Positions 34,894 through 44,590 are shown, numbered from the stretch's first letter. The stretch is 53,102 bases of DNA from JBBPYR01 sp038199755 (GCA_038199755.1 JBBPYR010000226.1:1-53102), one strand, 5' to 3'. The notes: a model not told the origin generated them from the letters alone. Program-made: numbers and translations.

Positions 34894-36369
34894 TTAACTA
34901 TGTAAGACCCAGGTATCTTTACTACCGCCACCTTGTGACGAGTTGACAACGAGCGATCCGCGTTTGAGGGCGACGCGAGTTAAGCCACCGGGGACGATGG
35001 TCACGCGCTTTCCATACAGAATAAAGGGACGCAGATCGACGTGGCGCGGTTCAATTTGCCTGTCAACGACACAAGGGGCGCGTGAGAGGGCGAGCGTTGG
35101 CTGCGCGATGTAGTTACGCGGATTGTCGATGATGGCGCGCCGGAATTCATCGCGCTGGGCGGCGGTGCTATATGGCCCAATCAGCATGCCGTAGCCACCG
35201 GATTCGCCGACAGCTTTCACGACCAAATCTTCCAGATGCTCTAATGTATAGGCCCGTTCGGCATCGTTGGTCAAGATGTATGTTTCGACGTTAGGGATGA
35301 TCGGCTCCTCAGCCAGGTAGTAACGGATGATGGCGGGAACGTAGGCATAGAGAGCCTTGTCGTCAGCGATGCCTGTGCCGATACTATTAGCAAGGGAAAC
35401 ATTGCCTGCGCGATAGGCGTTGAGCAAGCCGGGAACGCCGAGGGTTGAATCGGCACGGAAGGCCAATGGATCAAGAAAATCATCGTCAATGCGTCGATAG
35501 ATAACATCGACGCGTCGTAGACCACCTGTAGTACGCATATACACGATATTGTCATGAACGAGCAGGTCGCGACCTTCAACAAGCTCAATACCCATTTGGC
35601 GTGCAAGAAAGGTATGTTCAAAATAAGCTGAGTTGTAGACGCCGGGTGTCAGTAAAACGACCGTGGGGTCTGGCCGTCCATCTGGTGCGAGAGCGGTGAG
35701 GGTGCCGAGTAGGGCCTGCCCATAGTGGTCAATTGGGCGCACTCCATAGCTACCAAAGAGGGAGGGGAAGACACGCTTCATCACTTGGCGATTGGTCAGC
35801 ATGTAGGAGACGCCACTGGGCACACGCAGGTTGTCTTCGAGGACGGCGAAATTGCCATCAGGCGTACGTACGAGATCGGTGCCAACAATCGAAACATAAA
35901 TATCGTGTGGAACATTGACTCCGAGCATCTCGCGCCGATAATGCTTACAACTGTACACTAATGCACGTGGCACGACATTCTCGTCTAAGATACGTCCTTC
36001 GTGATAAATATCCTTCAAGAAGAGGTTGAGTGCAGTGATACGCTGTTTCAGGCCACGCTCAAGTACGCTCCACTCCTTGCTGGTGATGATACGGGGTAGC
36101 AGGTCATACGGCCAGATGCGTTCGGTCCCCTCGTCCCCGCCATATACGGTGAAGGTGATGCCTTGATTTAAGAAGGCACTGTCCGCTGCCTGTTGCCGCT
36201 GAAGCAGGGTTTCTGCTGGCATCTCTAGCAGACGATGATACAATTCTTGATAGGGCGGACGCGGATGACCTTGTGGCGTAAACATCTCGTCATAGGCTAC
36301 ATCAAGCTGGTACTGAGAAAATGGGGGCGGCAATACAGTAGGCCGCCCAGAAGTGTCAGATACTATCAC
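34894..36369 (-). CDS. Circularly permuted type 2 ATP-grasp protein
   Basis: The 491-residue protein is a probable amide or peptide ligase. YDEMFTPQGHPRPPYQELYHRL opens the family domain. Later come FAVLEDNLRVPSGVSYML (ATP/Mg-type acidic residues), ANSIGTGIADDKALYAYVP and KAVGESGGYGMLIGP, which is a glycine-rich loop out of the usual ATP-grasp order. The first gene of the ATP-grasp/alpha-E/transglutaminase operon. GTG at 36369 has GAGG 9 nt upstream and gives the usual family length. The frame extends upstream to a GTG at 36477, which lacks a ribosome-binding site. Confidence 0.9.
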   Translation of the reverse strand: MIVSDTSGRPTVLPPPFSQYQLDVAYDEMFTPQGHPRPPYQELYHRLLEMPAETLLQRQQAADSAFLNQGITFTVYGGDEGTERIWPYDLLPRIITSKEWSVLERGLKQRITALNLFLKDIYHEGRILDENVVPRALVYSCKHYRREMLGVNVPHDIYVSIVGTDLVRTPDGNFAVLEDNLRVPSGVSYMLTNRQVMKRVFPSLFGSYGVRPIDHYGQALLGTLTALAPDGRPDPTVVLLTPGVYNSAYFEHTFLARQMGIELVEGRDLLVHDNIVYMRTTGGLRRVDVIYRRIDDDFLDPLAFRADSTLGVPGLLNAYRAGNVSLANSIGTGIADDKALYAYVPAIIRYYLAEEPIIPNVETYILTNDAERAYTLEHLEDLVVKAVGESGGYGMLIGPYSTAAQRDEFRRAIIDNPRNYIAQPTLALSRAPCVVDRQIEPRHVDLRPFILYGKRVTIVPGGLTRVALKRGSLVVNSSQGGGSKDTWVLHS

Positions 36370-36566
36370 TGGCTCTATCCTCGGGTGATTTAGAAAACGA
36401 AGGAATAACTTCTTGCGAGAGGCGGCATTGCCTATAGCATGCTCTTCTGAGAGATTTGTTACTAGTATGATAACCACAGGAAGAAATGTTTGTCAATACA
36501 AAAGGATGAGATATAGTCGTGCGTCTCAAGCGATGACCAGCCGTGGGACCCAGGGGAATGAAGGTA

Positions 36567-36932
36567 TCAAGCAGGCATGATGTTGATGGCGACTGGTAAC
36601 GAGGTACGTGCCCACTCTGTCAGGTCGTCGCTATCGCGTGGTGTGTATTTAGCGAAAACAAGCTTACGCGCAAGGGCATCCTCTTCCCCCTCCTCACTCA
36701 CGATACGCCCACTACCATTGAATGTGGTGTCATTGATCCTGACCTGTATCTGCGCCTGCTTACGAATGTTTTTAACCCAGTCGGATGTATCGCGTCCACC
36801 CGCGAGGATGTAGAGGGTATGCTCGTGCAACGCGAACCAGATTTCGATGGTATGGGGCCGACCTGACACGCGCCCACTGGTGGTGAGATAGCAAAAGTCG
36901 GCATCAGCAAATTGTTGGATGTCGGTGCTCAT
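36567..36932 (-). CDS. F420-type nitroreductase/flavin-fold protein (DDN-like)
   Basis: The 121-residue split-barrel protein matches the deazaflavin-dependent nitroreductase family: YLTTSGRVSGRPHTIEIWFALHE, LYILAGGRDTSDWVKNIRK and VRINDTTFNGSGRIV appear in the family order. Members reduce quinones or nitro compounds with F420H2. Some prefer FMN or haem. The enzyme is short, without the N-terminal helix of mycobacterial Ddn. It stands alone on the minus strand. Confidence 0.85.
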   Translation of the reverse strand: MSTDIQQFADADFCYLTTSGRVSGRPHTIEIWFALHEHTLYILAGGRDTSDWVKNIRKQAQIQVRINDTTFNGSGRIVSEEGEEDALARKLVFAKYTPRDSDDLTEWARTSLPVAINIMPA

Positions 36933-37114
36933 ATGGTGTGCTCCTCCTTGTATAGAGATGGATGAAGAGACGAAAAATGAGTAAGATGTACCTATTTCCT
37001 GTGCAAGAATACGCCTACATTCAACGAAGAATAACCAGCAGAAGGAGGTTCGTTGGGCAAAGGATCATGAGATATAGATTTTAACAAAAGGTAAAATATT
37101 TAGGCAACAAAAAA

Positions 37115-37186
37115 AGCCGGTGATGGGAATCGAACCCGCGACCCGCATATTACGAATATGCTGCTCTACCACTGAGCTACACCGGC
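37115..37186 (-). tRNA. tRNA-Thr (anticodon CGT)
   Basis: The minus strand folds into a cloverleaf: acceptor GCCGGTG/CACCGGC, D arm GCTC-AGTGGTA-GAGC, anticodon stem GCATA/TATGC with loop TTCGTAA (anticodon CGT reading ACG), and T loop TTCGATT. CCA is not encoded. A T-run follows. The T stem GCGGG/CCCAT contains one C-A mismatch and one G-T pair. Confidence 0.95.
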
Positions 37187-37526
37187 ATCAAGTTTTTGCG
37201 GCTTGACACAGCAGATTATACTTTGCCGTATGTCATTTGTCAAGCATTTTTATGTGCAGACAAGGGCTTCTGGCTGAGCCGATGGCGACGAAGATTGGCA
37301 AGAATGACGATCCCTATCTGAGCACTAGCAATGCCGAGAACGAAAATTGATTGTAGCACACAAATTTTATGGATACCAGAGATAGAGGCTATTTAGTCTC
37401 ATGAGCCCATGAGTGGAATACTTGAACCTCTACCTGCATTTTGATATACTCAGAGAGACCCGTGCTGTCCGGCAGATAAGTACGCTGCGACTACGTTCCC
37501 ACTATGGCGAAGGAAAGAATTGTTGC
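37187..37526. other. Intergenic region between tRNA-Thr and FtsX permease
   Basis: It contains the tRNA promoter and, on the minus strand, a startless frame of ~52 codons (37240-37395) whose end looks like a membrane helix followed by a basic tail (SIFVLGIASAQIGIVILANL, then RRHRLSQKP). It may be the remnant of a transporter C-terminus. The frame also runs on the + strand as an unneeded 38-codon extension of the permease gene. Confidence 0.45.
37215..37243 (-). promoter_or_regulatory. Consensus promoter of tRNA-Thr
   Basis: Read on the minus strand: TTGACA (37243-37238), exactly 17 nt, then TATAAT (37220-37215). This is a perfect consensus promoter ~29 nt before the tRNA. An 8-bp inverted repeat GCTTGACA/TGTCAAGC (37201-37208, 37238-37245) surrounds it. 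Confidence 0.9.
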
Positions 37527-40481
37527 ATGGCCTATCGTAGAGGAAGTATGTCTCTCTCCACGCTGATGACGCTTGCTGTATGGCGACTCCGTCAAGGCTG
37601 GTTTTTGTTGCTGATAACGGGATTGGGCATGGTTGCTGGCTTGGTGCTCGTGTGTGCGGTGCCACTGTTTTCTGATGTCGCTACGACCGCGGGTTTGCGT
37701 GACGATTTGAATGCCTCGGTGGGGCGAGCTGATATCGTGGTGCATAGTTCCGCTAGCGTCATCTCAGCGCAAGCGATCAATGCCGCCACACAAAGCATAC
37801 AAAAAGAGGTGCGGCAACGCCTCGGTTCTTATGTCCTGGCACCGCAGTTCTCTTTGCAGACGCAAAGCTTCTCCATCGATGCCATTGGTGGTGTGCCCAG
37901 GCGACCAGGTGACCGCTTGAGCTTCCTGGGAGCCTCCTTAGATCAGCTTACGCCTCACCTTCACCTGTTGCAGGGGCGCATGCCGCGAGATAGTGGTTCT
38001 GCTATTGAAATGGTGATAACTCCGGAAACCGCTAAGGACTTGAGCCTCACTGTTGGCTCTGTGCTTATGATACATGTTGTCTTTCATAGTGAGACACAGT
38101 TGCCGCTTTCATTTGCTGTCTCTGTACGCATTGTTGGCATCGCCGATCCCCTGTCCGTTAGTGATGCTTATTGGCATGGTGAGACACTCGATATTTCTCC
38201 GCTCGGTAATACCATTAATGTGTACCGAGGAGTCGCCGCGAATGAGACATTGCTGCGTTTGTTCTCGCAGATGGATGGGAATGCATCCATGCTGCGTGAT
38301 AGAACGCTTGAAACGCCCGCTGATCTGCTGTGGTATTATCGCCTCGATGTTTCGCATATCTCCATCACAAACTTGAACGACATCAATAATGCCGTTGCGC
38401 TCTTCCAGGTGGATAATTACAACAATAGCTTACTCAACCAGCACTTGTTTGTCGAAAATACTTTAACCTATCTGCCAAACAACAAGGATTTGCTGGAAAA
38501 ATATCAGAATCAGGCTGCCGTTGTGAGCGTTCCTGTTGGAGCGATGTTGGTATTGATACTCGGCCTAGTGCTTTTCTTTGTCAGCATCATGACAGACTTG
38601 TTGGTGGAACGACAGATAGATGCAATTGCTCTGTTGCGTAGCCGTGGGGCAACGCGCTGGCAGATTATTGTAGCATTTCTACTGCAAGGGGTCGGACTGA
38701 ATCTTATAAGTATCATCGTTGGCCCTCTGTTGGCAATTCCCGCCGTCTTTTTATTAGTACACGTGACGCTTGCGGCAGCCGATCAAGGCGCACTCAATAT
38801 TCTCAGCGATGACCTGTTGCCGTGGTTTCTTGAGCTGGGCTGGTTGCCTTTTATCGTGGTCATTGGCTCGTTGCTTACTATGGCATTAGCACTCGTGCGT
38901 GCAACCTCGTTTGATGTGCTCTCCTTGCGACGTGAAACGACACGTACAAAAAGAAATTCTCTGCTCCAGCGTTTGGGCTTAGATGGCATAGCCGCTTTGT
39001 TGGCGGTGATTGGCTATATGTTCTCGACATACATCCTCAACGCCGGAGTGCTGGATGCCCATCTACGCCTGCTGTTGCTTTCACCGTTGACCGTGTTTGA
39101 AATCGTGTTTTTGGCTTTGGCTATGCTGCTATTTCTCTTACGCATCTTTCCCTTTGTCTTACAACGGGCAGCCGCTCTCGCCGCGAGGAGTCGAGGTGCA
39201 ACACTTCAGCTGGCTATGACGCATATGGCACGAGCTCCACGTGAGCCTGTGCGTATGACGCTCTTGCTCGCACTTGCCATCGCGTTTGCTATTTTCACAC
39301 TTGTCTTCACCGCTTCACAGGTACAACGTCAACCTGATATCGCAAGCTATCAGACGGGTGCTGATTTTGTAGGCATGCTTCCAGCACCTGGGATGATAGT
39401 GACTGCCGCGCAGGTGCAACAGGCGACGCAGACGTACAGGCACATTTCTGGCGTGACGGATGCTGCGCTGGGCTTCACCAGCACTGCTAGCGGCCTCAAT
39501 CTAAATATTGCTCTCAATGCTATCGATGCCGCTACCTTTGCTGCCAGCGCACATTGGACCGAGCAAAATTCAGCGCAACCGTTATCGTCTTTGATGGCCC
39601 AATTGCTCAAGCAGCGTAGCCATCCCACGGCCAGTATTCCCGCGATTGTCGATGCTTCCACGTGGAGGATGCTCAACCTCGCGCCGGGCAAACATTTTAC
39701 GCTGGTGATCTCTCCAGTCAGCGTTCCTCTTGATTTTGTTGCCATAAGCGAGGTTCATTTCCTTCCGCTCTTTGGTGGTAATGCCACTGGCGGAATCTTG
39801 ATTGATTATCAAACCTATAGCTCTATTCTTAGTGGCGTGGGGGTTATCGCTTCTTCGAGCTTTGCCGCCAACACTGTCTGGCTACGCACACGGGACGATA
39901 GTACATCATTGCAGAGTGTGCGAAATGCATTGAGTAAAGGTCGTTTCCAACTGAATAACCTTCAGGATCGTAGGGCCATTATCGAGCAGCTCAGTCATGA
40001 CCCGCTTTACCTCGATCAGGTCGGAACGGTGACGCTGGGGGCGTTCACGGCTCTCTTACTCGCTTTCGTGGGAAATATTGCTGGCTCGTGGTTCAGGGTG
40101 CGTGTTCGGCAAACCAATTTTGCTGTTTTGCGTGCATTGGGAGCCACCAATCAGCAAATTGGCAGCATCCACACGTGGGAGCAGGGGGTGATCTCCATCA
40201 CTGCATTAGTGCTCGGTGTTTTGTTGGGAGCCTTGTTCGCGGCCTGGATTGTGCCTTTGTTTGTCTTTACTACCGCTTCTGCGCAAGGAATGAGCGGCGA
40301 CATTACTAGCGAAGCGTTTTATGCGCGGCAAAGTACGCCGCCCATTCAAATTATCATTCCCCCCTCTTTATTGCTTCTGCTTGGTGTTCTGCTTTTCCTC
40401 TGCCTGCTCTCGCTTTTCACGATGATGCGTGTTAGTACGGCCTCTTCAATGAGCCAGAAATTGCGCCTCAATGAAGACTAA
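37527..40481 (+). CDS. Large FtsX/MacB-type ABC transporter permease
   Basis: The 984-residue membrane protein has an N-terminal helix (LMTLAVWRLRQGW then a hydrophobic segment), a ~330-residue extracytoplasmic region, and a FtsX helix bundle starting near 365 (LVERQIDAIALLRSRGATRWQI). A second extracytoplasmic region (~630-820) and a C-terminal FtsX bundle follow (VRQTNFAVLRALGATNQQIGSI). This duplicated layout belongs to lipoprotein-release, macrolide or lipid exporters. Its ATPase is not adjacent. AGGAAAG lies before ATG 37527. ATG 37548 and an upstream ATG at 37413 are alternatives. Confidence 0.87.
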   Translation: MAYRRGSMSLSTLMTLAVWRLRQGWFLLLITGLGMVAGLVLVCAVPLFSDVATTAGLRDDLNASVGRADIVVHSSASVISAQAINAATQSIQKEVRQRLGSYVLAPQFSLQTQSFSIDAIGGVPRRPGDRLSFLGASLDQLTPHLHLLQGRMPRDSGSAIEMVITPETAKDLSLTVGSVLMIHVVFHSETQLPLSFAVSVRIVGIADPLSVSDAYWHGETLDISPLGNTINVYRGVAANETLLRLFSQMDGNASMLRDRTLETPADLLWYYRLDVSHISITNLNDINNAVALFQVDNYNNSLLNQHLFVENTLTYLPNNKDLLEKYQNQAAVVSVPVGAMLVLILGLVLFFVSIMTDLLVERQIDAIALLRSRGATRWQIIVAFLLQGVGLNLISIIVGPLLAIPAVFLLVHVTLAAADQGALNILSDDLLPWFLELGWLPFIVVIGSLLTMALALVRATSFDVLSLRRETTRTKRNSLLQRLGLDGIAALLAVIGYMFSTYILNAGVLDAHLRLLLLSPLTVFEIVFLALAMLLFLLRIFPFVLQRAAALAARSRGATLQLAMTHMARAPREPVRMTLLLALAIAFAIFTLVFTASQVQRQPDIASYQTGADFVGMLPAPGMIVTAAQVQQATQTYRHISGVTDAALGFTSTASGLNLNIALNAIDAATFAASAHWTEQNSAQPLSSLMAQLLKQRSHPTASIPAIVDASTWRMLNLAPGKHFTLVISPVSVPLDFVAISEVHFLPLFGGNATGGILIDYQTYSSILSGVGVIASSSFAANTVWLRTRDDSTSLQSVRNALSKGRFQLNNLQDRRAIIEQLSHDPLYLDQVGTVTLGAFTALLLAFVGNIAGSWFRVRVRQTNFAVLRALGATNQQIGSIHTWEQGVISITALVLGVLLGALFAAWIVPLFVFTTASAQGMSGDITSEAFYARQSTPPIQIIIPPSLLLLLGVLLFLCLLSLFTMMRVSTASSMSQKLRLNED

Positions 40482-40524
40482 CAATCCTCAAGGGCTTTTT
40501 TCTGTCGCCGTCTCTCCTATTCCA

Positions 40525-40553
40525 TTGCTTATATTTGGCGTGCTTGTTATATT
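40525..40553 (+). promoter_or_regulatory. Promoter of the extended SDR gene
   Basis: TTGCTT (40525-40530), a 17-nt spacer and TATATT (40548-40553) preceded by TGT. The leader to the GTG start at 40623 is about 60 nt. Confidence 0.55.
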
Positions 40554-40622
40554 TGTCATAGATGGATTGTGTGCGGCATGTGTGGTGGATGTATGTGAAA
40601 AAAAGCAAATAAGGAGTATTTC

Positions 40623-41663
40623 GTGAAAGTTTTAGTAACTGGGGCAGCAGGTTTCCTGGGCGGACATCTGGTGGATATGCTTGTCGAGCGTGGAGACGAT
40701 GTACGCGCCATGATACGTCCCGTGGAAGATGGTAGGTATTTACGTACACTCAATACTGTTGAAATTGTCAATGGTGATCTTACTGATATTGAGTCATTAA
40801 AACGAGCGGTCCAGGGTGTCGAGCGTGTGTATAATGTTGCCGCGAAGACAGGTCCCTGGGGTTTAGAGAATGTATATAGAGCAATTAATGTGCAGGGGTT
40901 GGCCGACCTGATTACGGTCTCGATGGATGCGGGTGTCCAGCGTATCGTTCATACCAGTTCTATCACCGTATATGGGCATCATCTGCATGGTATTGTGACC
41001 GAGGACAATCCTTATCAGGCCGAGGATAATCCCTATAGCCGCACAAAGATTGCGGGTGAAAAGCTGGTTGCCAATCTCGTCAAGGATCGGGGCGCACCCG
41101 TTGTGACCGTGCGTCCAGGCTGGATTTATGGCCCACGCGATCAGGCAAGCTTTGGACGTTTTGTGTCGTTGGTCGAGTCTGGCAAATTCTTCTTCTTCGG
41201 TAATGGGAAAAACATTGTGCCAACGGTCTATGTGCGTGATGTCGCGCAAGGGCTGATCAAGGCGGGCGATGCTAGCAATGAGGTTATCGGGCGTGCCTAT
41301 ACACTTGCCGATGATCGCCGTGTGACGCAGGAGGAGTACCTCAATACTATCGCGGACTCGCTCAAGGTTCCGCATATTACGCGTCACGTACCCTTCCAGC
41401 CGCTGTACCTTGCGGGTCGGAGCGCGGAATTGATCTGGCAGGCACTAGGGCGACGCAATGCTGCACCACCACCGCTGACTACCTATGGCGTTACATTGCT
41501 CGGTGGCGATCAACAGTTCTCGATAGATCGTGCGCGTACAGAGCTGGGTTACGAGCCAGCCTTCGATATCATACGTGGTGTTGAAGAGGGCGTGCGCTGG
41601 TACCTTGCTACGAAGCAGGGAAGCCAGAACGCACAGGGAATACCAGAGATAGTGAAGGCCTAA
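40623..41663 (+). CDS. NAD-dependent epimerase / 3-beta-HSD-like extended SDR
   Basis: The 346-residue extended SDR begins with VLVTGAAGFLGGHLVDML (NAD-binding TGxxGxxG). The catalytic region has HTSSITVYG with Ser and Tyr-type YSRTKIAGEKLV (YxxxK near 138). VRPGWIYGPRD follows. The C-terminal FRFEL-like part (YGVTLLGGDQQFSIDRARTELGYEP) is close to 3-beta-hydroxysteroid dehydrogenase and hopanoid/NAD(P)-epimerase relatives. The substrate is unknown. GTG start behind AAGGAG. A strong terminator follows. Confidence 0.88.
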   Translation: MKVLVTGAAGFLGGHLVDMLVERGDDVRAMIRPVEDGRYLRTLNTVEIVNGDLTDIESLKRAVQGVERVYNVAAKTGPWGLENVYRAINVQGLADLITVSMDAGVQRIVHTSSITVYGHHLHGIVTEDNPYQAEDNPYSRTKIAGEKLVANLVKDRGAPVVTVRPGWIYGPRDQASFGRFVSLVESGKFFFFGNGKNIVPTVYVRDVAQGLIKAGDASNEVIGRAYTLADDRRVTQEEYLNTIADSLKVPHITRHVPFQPLYLAGRSAELIWQALGRRNAAPPPLTTYGVTLLGGDQQFSIDRARTELGYEPAFDIIRGVEEGVRWYLATKQGSQNAQGIPEIVKA

Positions 41664-41697
41664 AGGTAAGAGCCAGGAGCCAAGAAACACTACGAAG

Positions 41698-41757
41698 AAA
41701 AGTAGAGCGACCAGTAAGCGATACATGACTATCGCTTACTGGTCGCTCTACTTTTTT
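41698..41757. terminator. Bidirectional terminator
   Basis: A perfect 25-bp stem (41698-41722 with 41731-41755) with an 8-nt loop. It lies between convergent genes and has A-run/T-run flanks usable on both strands. Confidence 0.92.
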
Positions 41758-41772
41758 CTCTTATGCAATCTG

Positions 41773-43200
41773 TTATTCAAAAGGAAGGTGCCTCGTTTCG
41801 CGACCTGTGGGAAGTGGTGGAATAGGCTTGCGCTCACGTGCTTGAAACCAGTTGCAGAGATAGGCCAAGACTAGCAGCAGGAGTAGCGCATTACGAATAG
41901 CCACCGATTGCGAGAAGATGGGTAAGGTTGGAATACGCGTACTATTCATTGGTAGGCTATAGAGAAATGTATAGACAAAGGTGGTCAGGGCGGAGATAGC
42001 ACCCCATGTGAGTAGCCAGAATGTATTCCGCATACCACAATATGCGAGAAGAGGAATCAGCCAGATGAGATATTGTGGGCTGAACACCTTACCTGTGGCA
42101 ATGAAGACCAGTAGCAGCGCGATACTGGTTTGTGCCAGATCTATTTTGCCACGCCATTGTAGCCATATCGTATAGCCATAGCCGAGGAGAAACAGTCCCT
42201 CGCCCAGAAAAGAAACAGCACCGCCGAGACTACTGAGCATGTTGAGTGAGCCATAGGTATAGACGATCTGGTAGGGAATACCAAGCTGAGACGCGAGCCA
42301 GAGCAGGGAACCGCCCATCGACTCTACCTGGACTGGCCGTTGCAGGAAGTAGCTGAGTTGACTGATGGTTGCCCCCTGAATGTTAAAGGTGGAAAAAATA
42401 CCTGTAACCGTAAGGCTAATGGTGCAGAAGAGGAAAACGTTGTTCCAGTGCCAGGAGCGTGCGGCACGCAGTGTTGACCAAGTGTGGCGCAAGAGGGCTT
42501 TCCCCGTGACAGCAGGTGGCGCGAGTTGTAGGCGTCTCTCCGCCTCTTGTTCGGCCAGAAAAAACGCGGGCAACAGGAGAACAGGATAGAGCTTGAACAA
42601 AAAGCCAAATGCTAATGCAATGTAGGCCGCCGTCCAGCGTTTCCGTTCAGCGGCGATCAGTGCGAGCAGGGTCAGGCATGCCGGAAGCAGGTCAAAGCGA
42701 TTTTGCGTGGTGCTAATGGCACCAATAAGAATATAGAAGGCAAAAAGAATAGCGGCTCCCCGTGGCCCATAGTGGAGGAGCATCCAGTAGACGAGCACGG
42801 ACGCGAGCGACATGATTAGGGCAAATGCCAGTTGATAATAGGCGAGTGGAGCGATGAGTGCTAGCGAAAATGGCAACAGGGTAAGCGGGGGATACTCTAT
42901 CGGTAAGAGGTGAAATGGTGGTTGCAGACTGGTAATGTGCAAAAAGGCACACTGTGACGCTGGCAAAAGGAGCGTCGCACTACTTCCTAGCCAGAAGGTG
43001 AGCGCATAGCATTGATAGCGTGCGACATCGTTATTGGTCAGAAAAATTTGCCATGAAGAGCCGCAAAACAGCGCAAAGATCATGAAGACCAGCGGAATAT
43101 AGGCGATAGAGCCGCTTTGTGCAAGTAAGGCATCAAGCAGCTGTGTGAAACTATTTTTTAGGTGGGTATTATCTTTGTTCTGGATGCGTTCTTGTATCAT
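41773..43200 (-). CDS. GT87/DUF2029-like membrane glycosyltransferase
   Basis: The 475-residue, ~12-helix membrane protein resembles polyprenol-phosphate-mannose-dependent mannosyltransferases of the GT-C fold. Supporting features are the first loop with Asp (FLTNNDVARYQ), YPPLTLLPF, FLFKLYPVLLLPAF (the conserved K-x-YP step) and FSPQYLIWLIPLLA (the conserved SPQY(L)xW motif). It probably adds mannose or another sugar to a surface glycolipid on the outer face. ATG 43200 is preferred: GAGGGG is 10 nt ahead. A GTG at 43206 would be too close. Confidence 0.85.
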   Translation of the reverse strand: MIQERIQNKDNTHLKNSFTQLLDALLAQSGSIAYIPLVFMIFALFCGSSWQIFLTNNDVARYQCYALTFWLGSSATLLLPASQCAFLHITSLQPPFHLLPIEYPPLTLLPFSLALIAPLAYYQLAFALIMSLASVLVYWMLLHYGPRGAAILFAFYILIGAISTTQNRFDLLPACLTLLALIAAERKRWTAAYIALAFGFLFKLYPVLLLPAFFLAEQEAERRLQLAPPAVTGKALLRHTWSTLRAARSWHWNNVFLFCTISLTVTGIFSTFNIQGATISQLSYFLQRPVQVESMGGSLLWLASQLGIPYQIVYTYGSLNMLSSLGGAVSFLGEGLFLLGYGYTIWLQWRGKIDLAQTSIALLLVFIATGKVFSPQYLIWLIPLLAYCGMRNTFWLLTWGAISALTTFVYTFLYSLPMNSTRIPTLPIFSQSVAIRNALLLLLVLAYLCNWFQARERKPIPPLPTGRETRHLPFE

Positions 43201-43424
43201 TGGCACCCATCCCCTCTCTACTCCATTGACACCTTCTCAAAGCTGGTGTTAGAATTTTAGGTAGCATTGGACGCACCGAACTCAGGCATTCTTCGTGTGC
43301 GTTTGTTTTTTGCTTTTCACCTAAGTCCATAGTGCAAGACGAGTACCGACTAATACTAGTCACGTTGTGTTCGTTTGGCACACAGTAAAGCACGAATCTT
43401 AATGTAAAGAAGGATACAGACAAC

Positions 43425-43910
43425 ATGGATGCAAGAAATCTCACAGCATCGAAGACGCTCAAGGTTGGCGACATCGCACCAGATTTTACGCTCAAGGCGC
43501 AGAACGGGAAAGAGTGGCATCTTGCCGATTTCCGAGGCAAGAAGAATGTAGCCCTTGCCTTTGTGCCTTTCGCTTTCAGCGGTGTTTGTTCGGCGCAGCT
43601 CCCTGCATATGAAGCGGATCTTAGCCGCTTTGCTGACTTTGAGACCGAGATTGTGAGTATTAGCATGGATAGCACACATGCTTTGAAGGCGTGGGAAAAA
43701 TCTATGCATACCACCTTCTCATTGCTCTCAGACTTTTATCCGCAGGGGCAGGTGGTAGACCTGTATGGCGTGCGGCATAAGATTGGGACGGCGGAACGCG
43801 CATTATTTGTTATCGACAAAGAAGGCGTCATTCGCTATATCGAGATTGAACATGCCTTGGGCGAAATGCCTGATAACGAAGACCTGTTCGAAGCTCTTCG
43901 TAAGCTATAG
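43425..43910 (+). CDS. Peroxiredoxin, AhpE-like
   Basis: The 161-residue thioredoxin-fold peroxiredoxin reduces H2O2 and organic peroxides. The catalytic Cys55 lies in VPFAFSGVC (PxxxSxxC, with Ser in place of the usual Thr). There is no obvious resolving Cys, so it is a 1-Cys type like AhpE. GDIAPDFTL begins the domain. The upstream dyad GACTA-ATAC-TAGTC (43348-43361) is a weak operator candidate. Confidence 0.93.
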   Translation: MDARNLTASKTLKVGDIAPDFTLKAQNGKEWHLADFRGKKNVALAFVPFAFSGVCSAQLPAYEADLSRFADFETEIVSISMDSTHALKAWEKSMHTTFSLLSDFYPQGQVVDLYGVRHKIGTAERALFVIDKEGVIRYIEIEHALGEMPDNEDLFEALRKL

Positions 43911-43936
43911 TACAACGTACGTTGCATGAAGAGGAT

Positions 43937-43972
43937 AAGAGGGTATCAGAACTGCTTGATACCCTCTTGTTG
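43937..43972 (+). terminator. Terminator after peroxiredoxin
   Basis: AAGAGGGTATCA pairs with TGATACCCTCTT (12 bp, 8-nt loop), followed by TGTTG. It lies between the peroxiredoxin and the convergent TetR gene. Confidence 0.75.
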
Positions 43973-44002
43973 TAGACTCAGCTTCCTTTGCTGGTTGATG
44001 CC

Positions 44003-44590
44003 TTAGATAGATTTCTGCTGGTGGGTCTCTTTTGAGGATGGATGAAAAGCGATGCTAAGGGTTGGTTGCACGATCAGTTTATGGAAGATACTACCCATTT
44101 GTTCGGGTGAATAAGGCATAGTATGATCGAGCCACCATTGAATGAGATTAATTGAAGAACTCACTAAATGATATGCCGCGACTTCAAGGGGTATGTCGCC
44201 TCCCGCTAATGGCGTATTTTTGCGCAGCATGTCCTGCACGGTAATGTCAATGATGTGTTGGATGGGAGACGAACTGCCTTTATTGCTCAACAAGACACGG
44301 ATAATGTTTGAATTTTCCTGCACATAACGAAAAAGTGGTGTTCCTATCGCAAGCATGTCTGGCGAGATGGGGAGGAGCGGTAGCAATTCTGCTAATACGA
44401 CCTCTGAGACATCCCGCAGTAATGAATCTTTGTCGTGGTAATGTCGGAAAAAGGTGGCATAGCCGACTTCGGCTTGTTCGGTAATATCGCGAATAGTGAC
44501 CGCATCATATCCTTTTTCTAGCGTTAAGCTAATAAGAGCTTTTGCTAATAGGTTTTGTGTGCGCTTAACACGCTTATCTCGCATATCCAT
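44003..44590 (-). CDS. TetR-family transcriptional regulator
   Basis: The 195-residue regulator has the TetR helix-turn-helix at residues ~8-55 (KRTQNLLAKALISLTLEKGYDAVTIRDI, then VGYATFFRHYHDKDSLL) and a ligand-binding helical domain. ATG 44590 follows AAGGAAG by 7 nt, better than the longer frame start. The regulated gene is not evident: its divergent neighbour is a non-coding remnant. The true target may have been lost in the rearranged region. Confidence 0.9.
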   Translation of the reverse strand: MDMRDKRVKRTQNLLAKALISLTLEKGYDAVTIRDITEQAEVGYATFFRHYHDKDSLLRDVSEVVLAELLPLLPISPDMLAIGTPLFRYVQENSNIIRVLLSNKGSSSPIQHIIDITVQDMLRKNTPLAGGDIPLEVAAYHLVSSSINLIQWWLDHTMPYSPEQMGSIFHKLIVQPTLSIAFHPSSKETHQQKSI

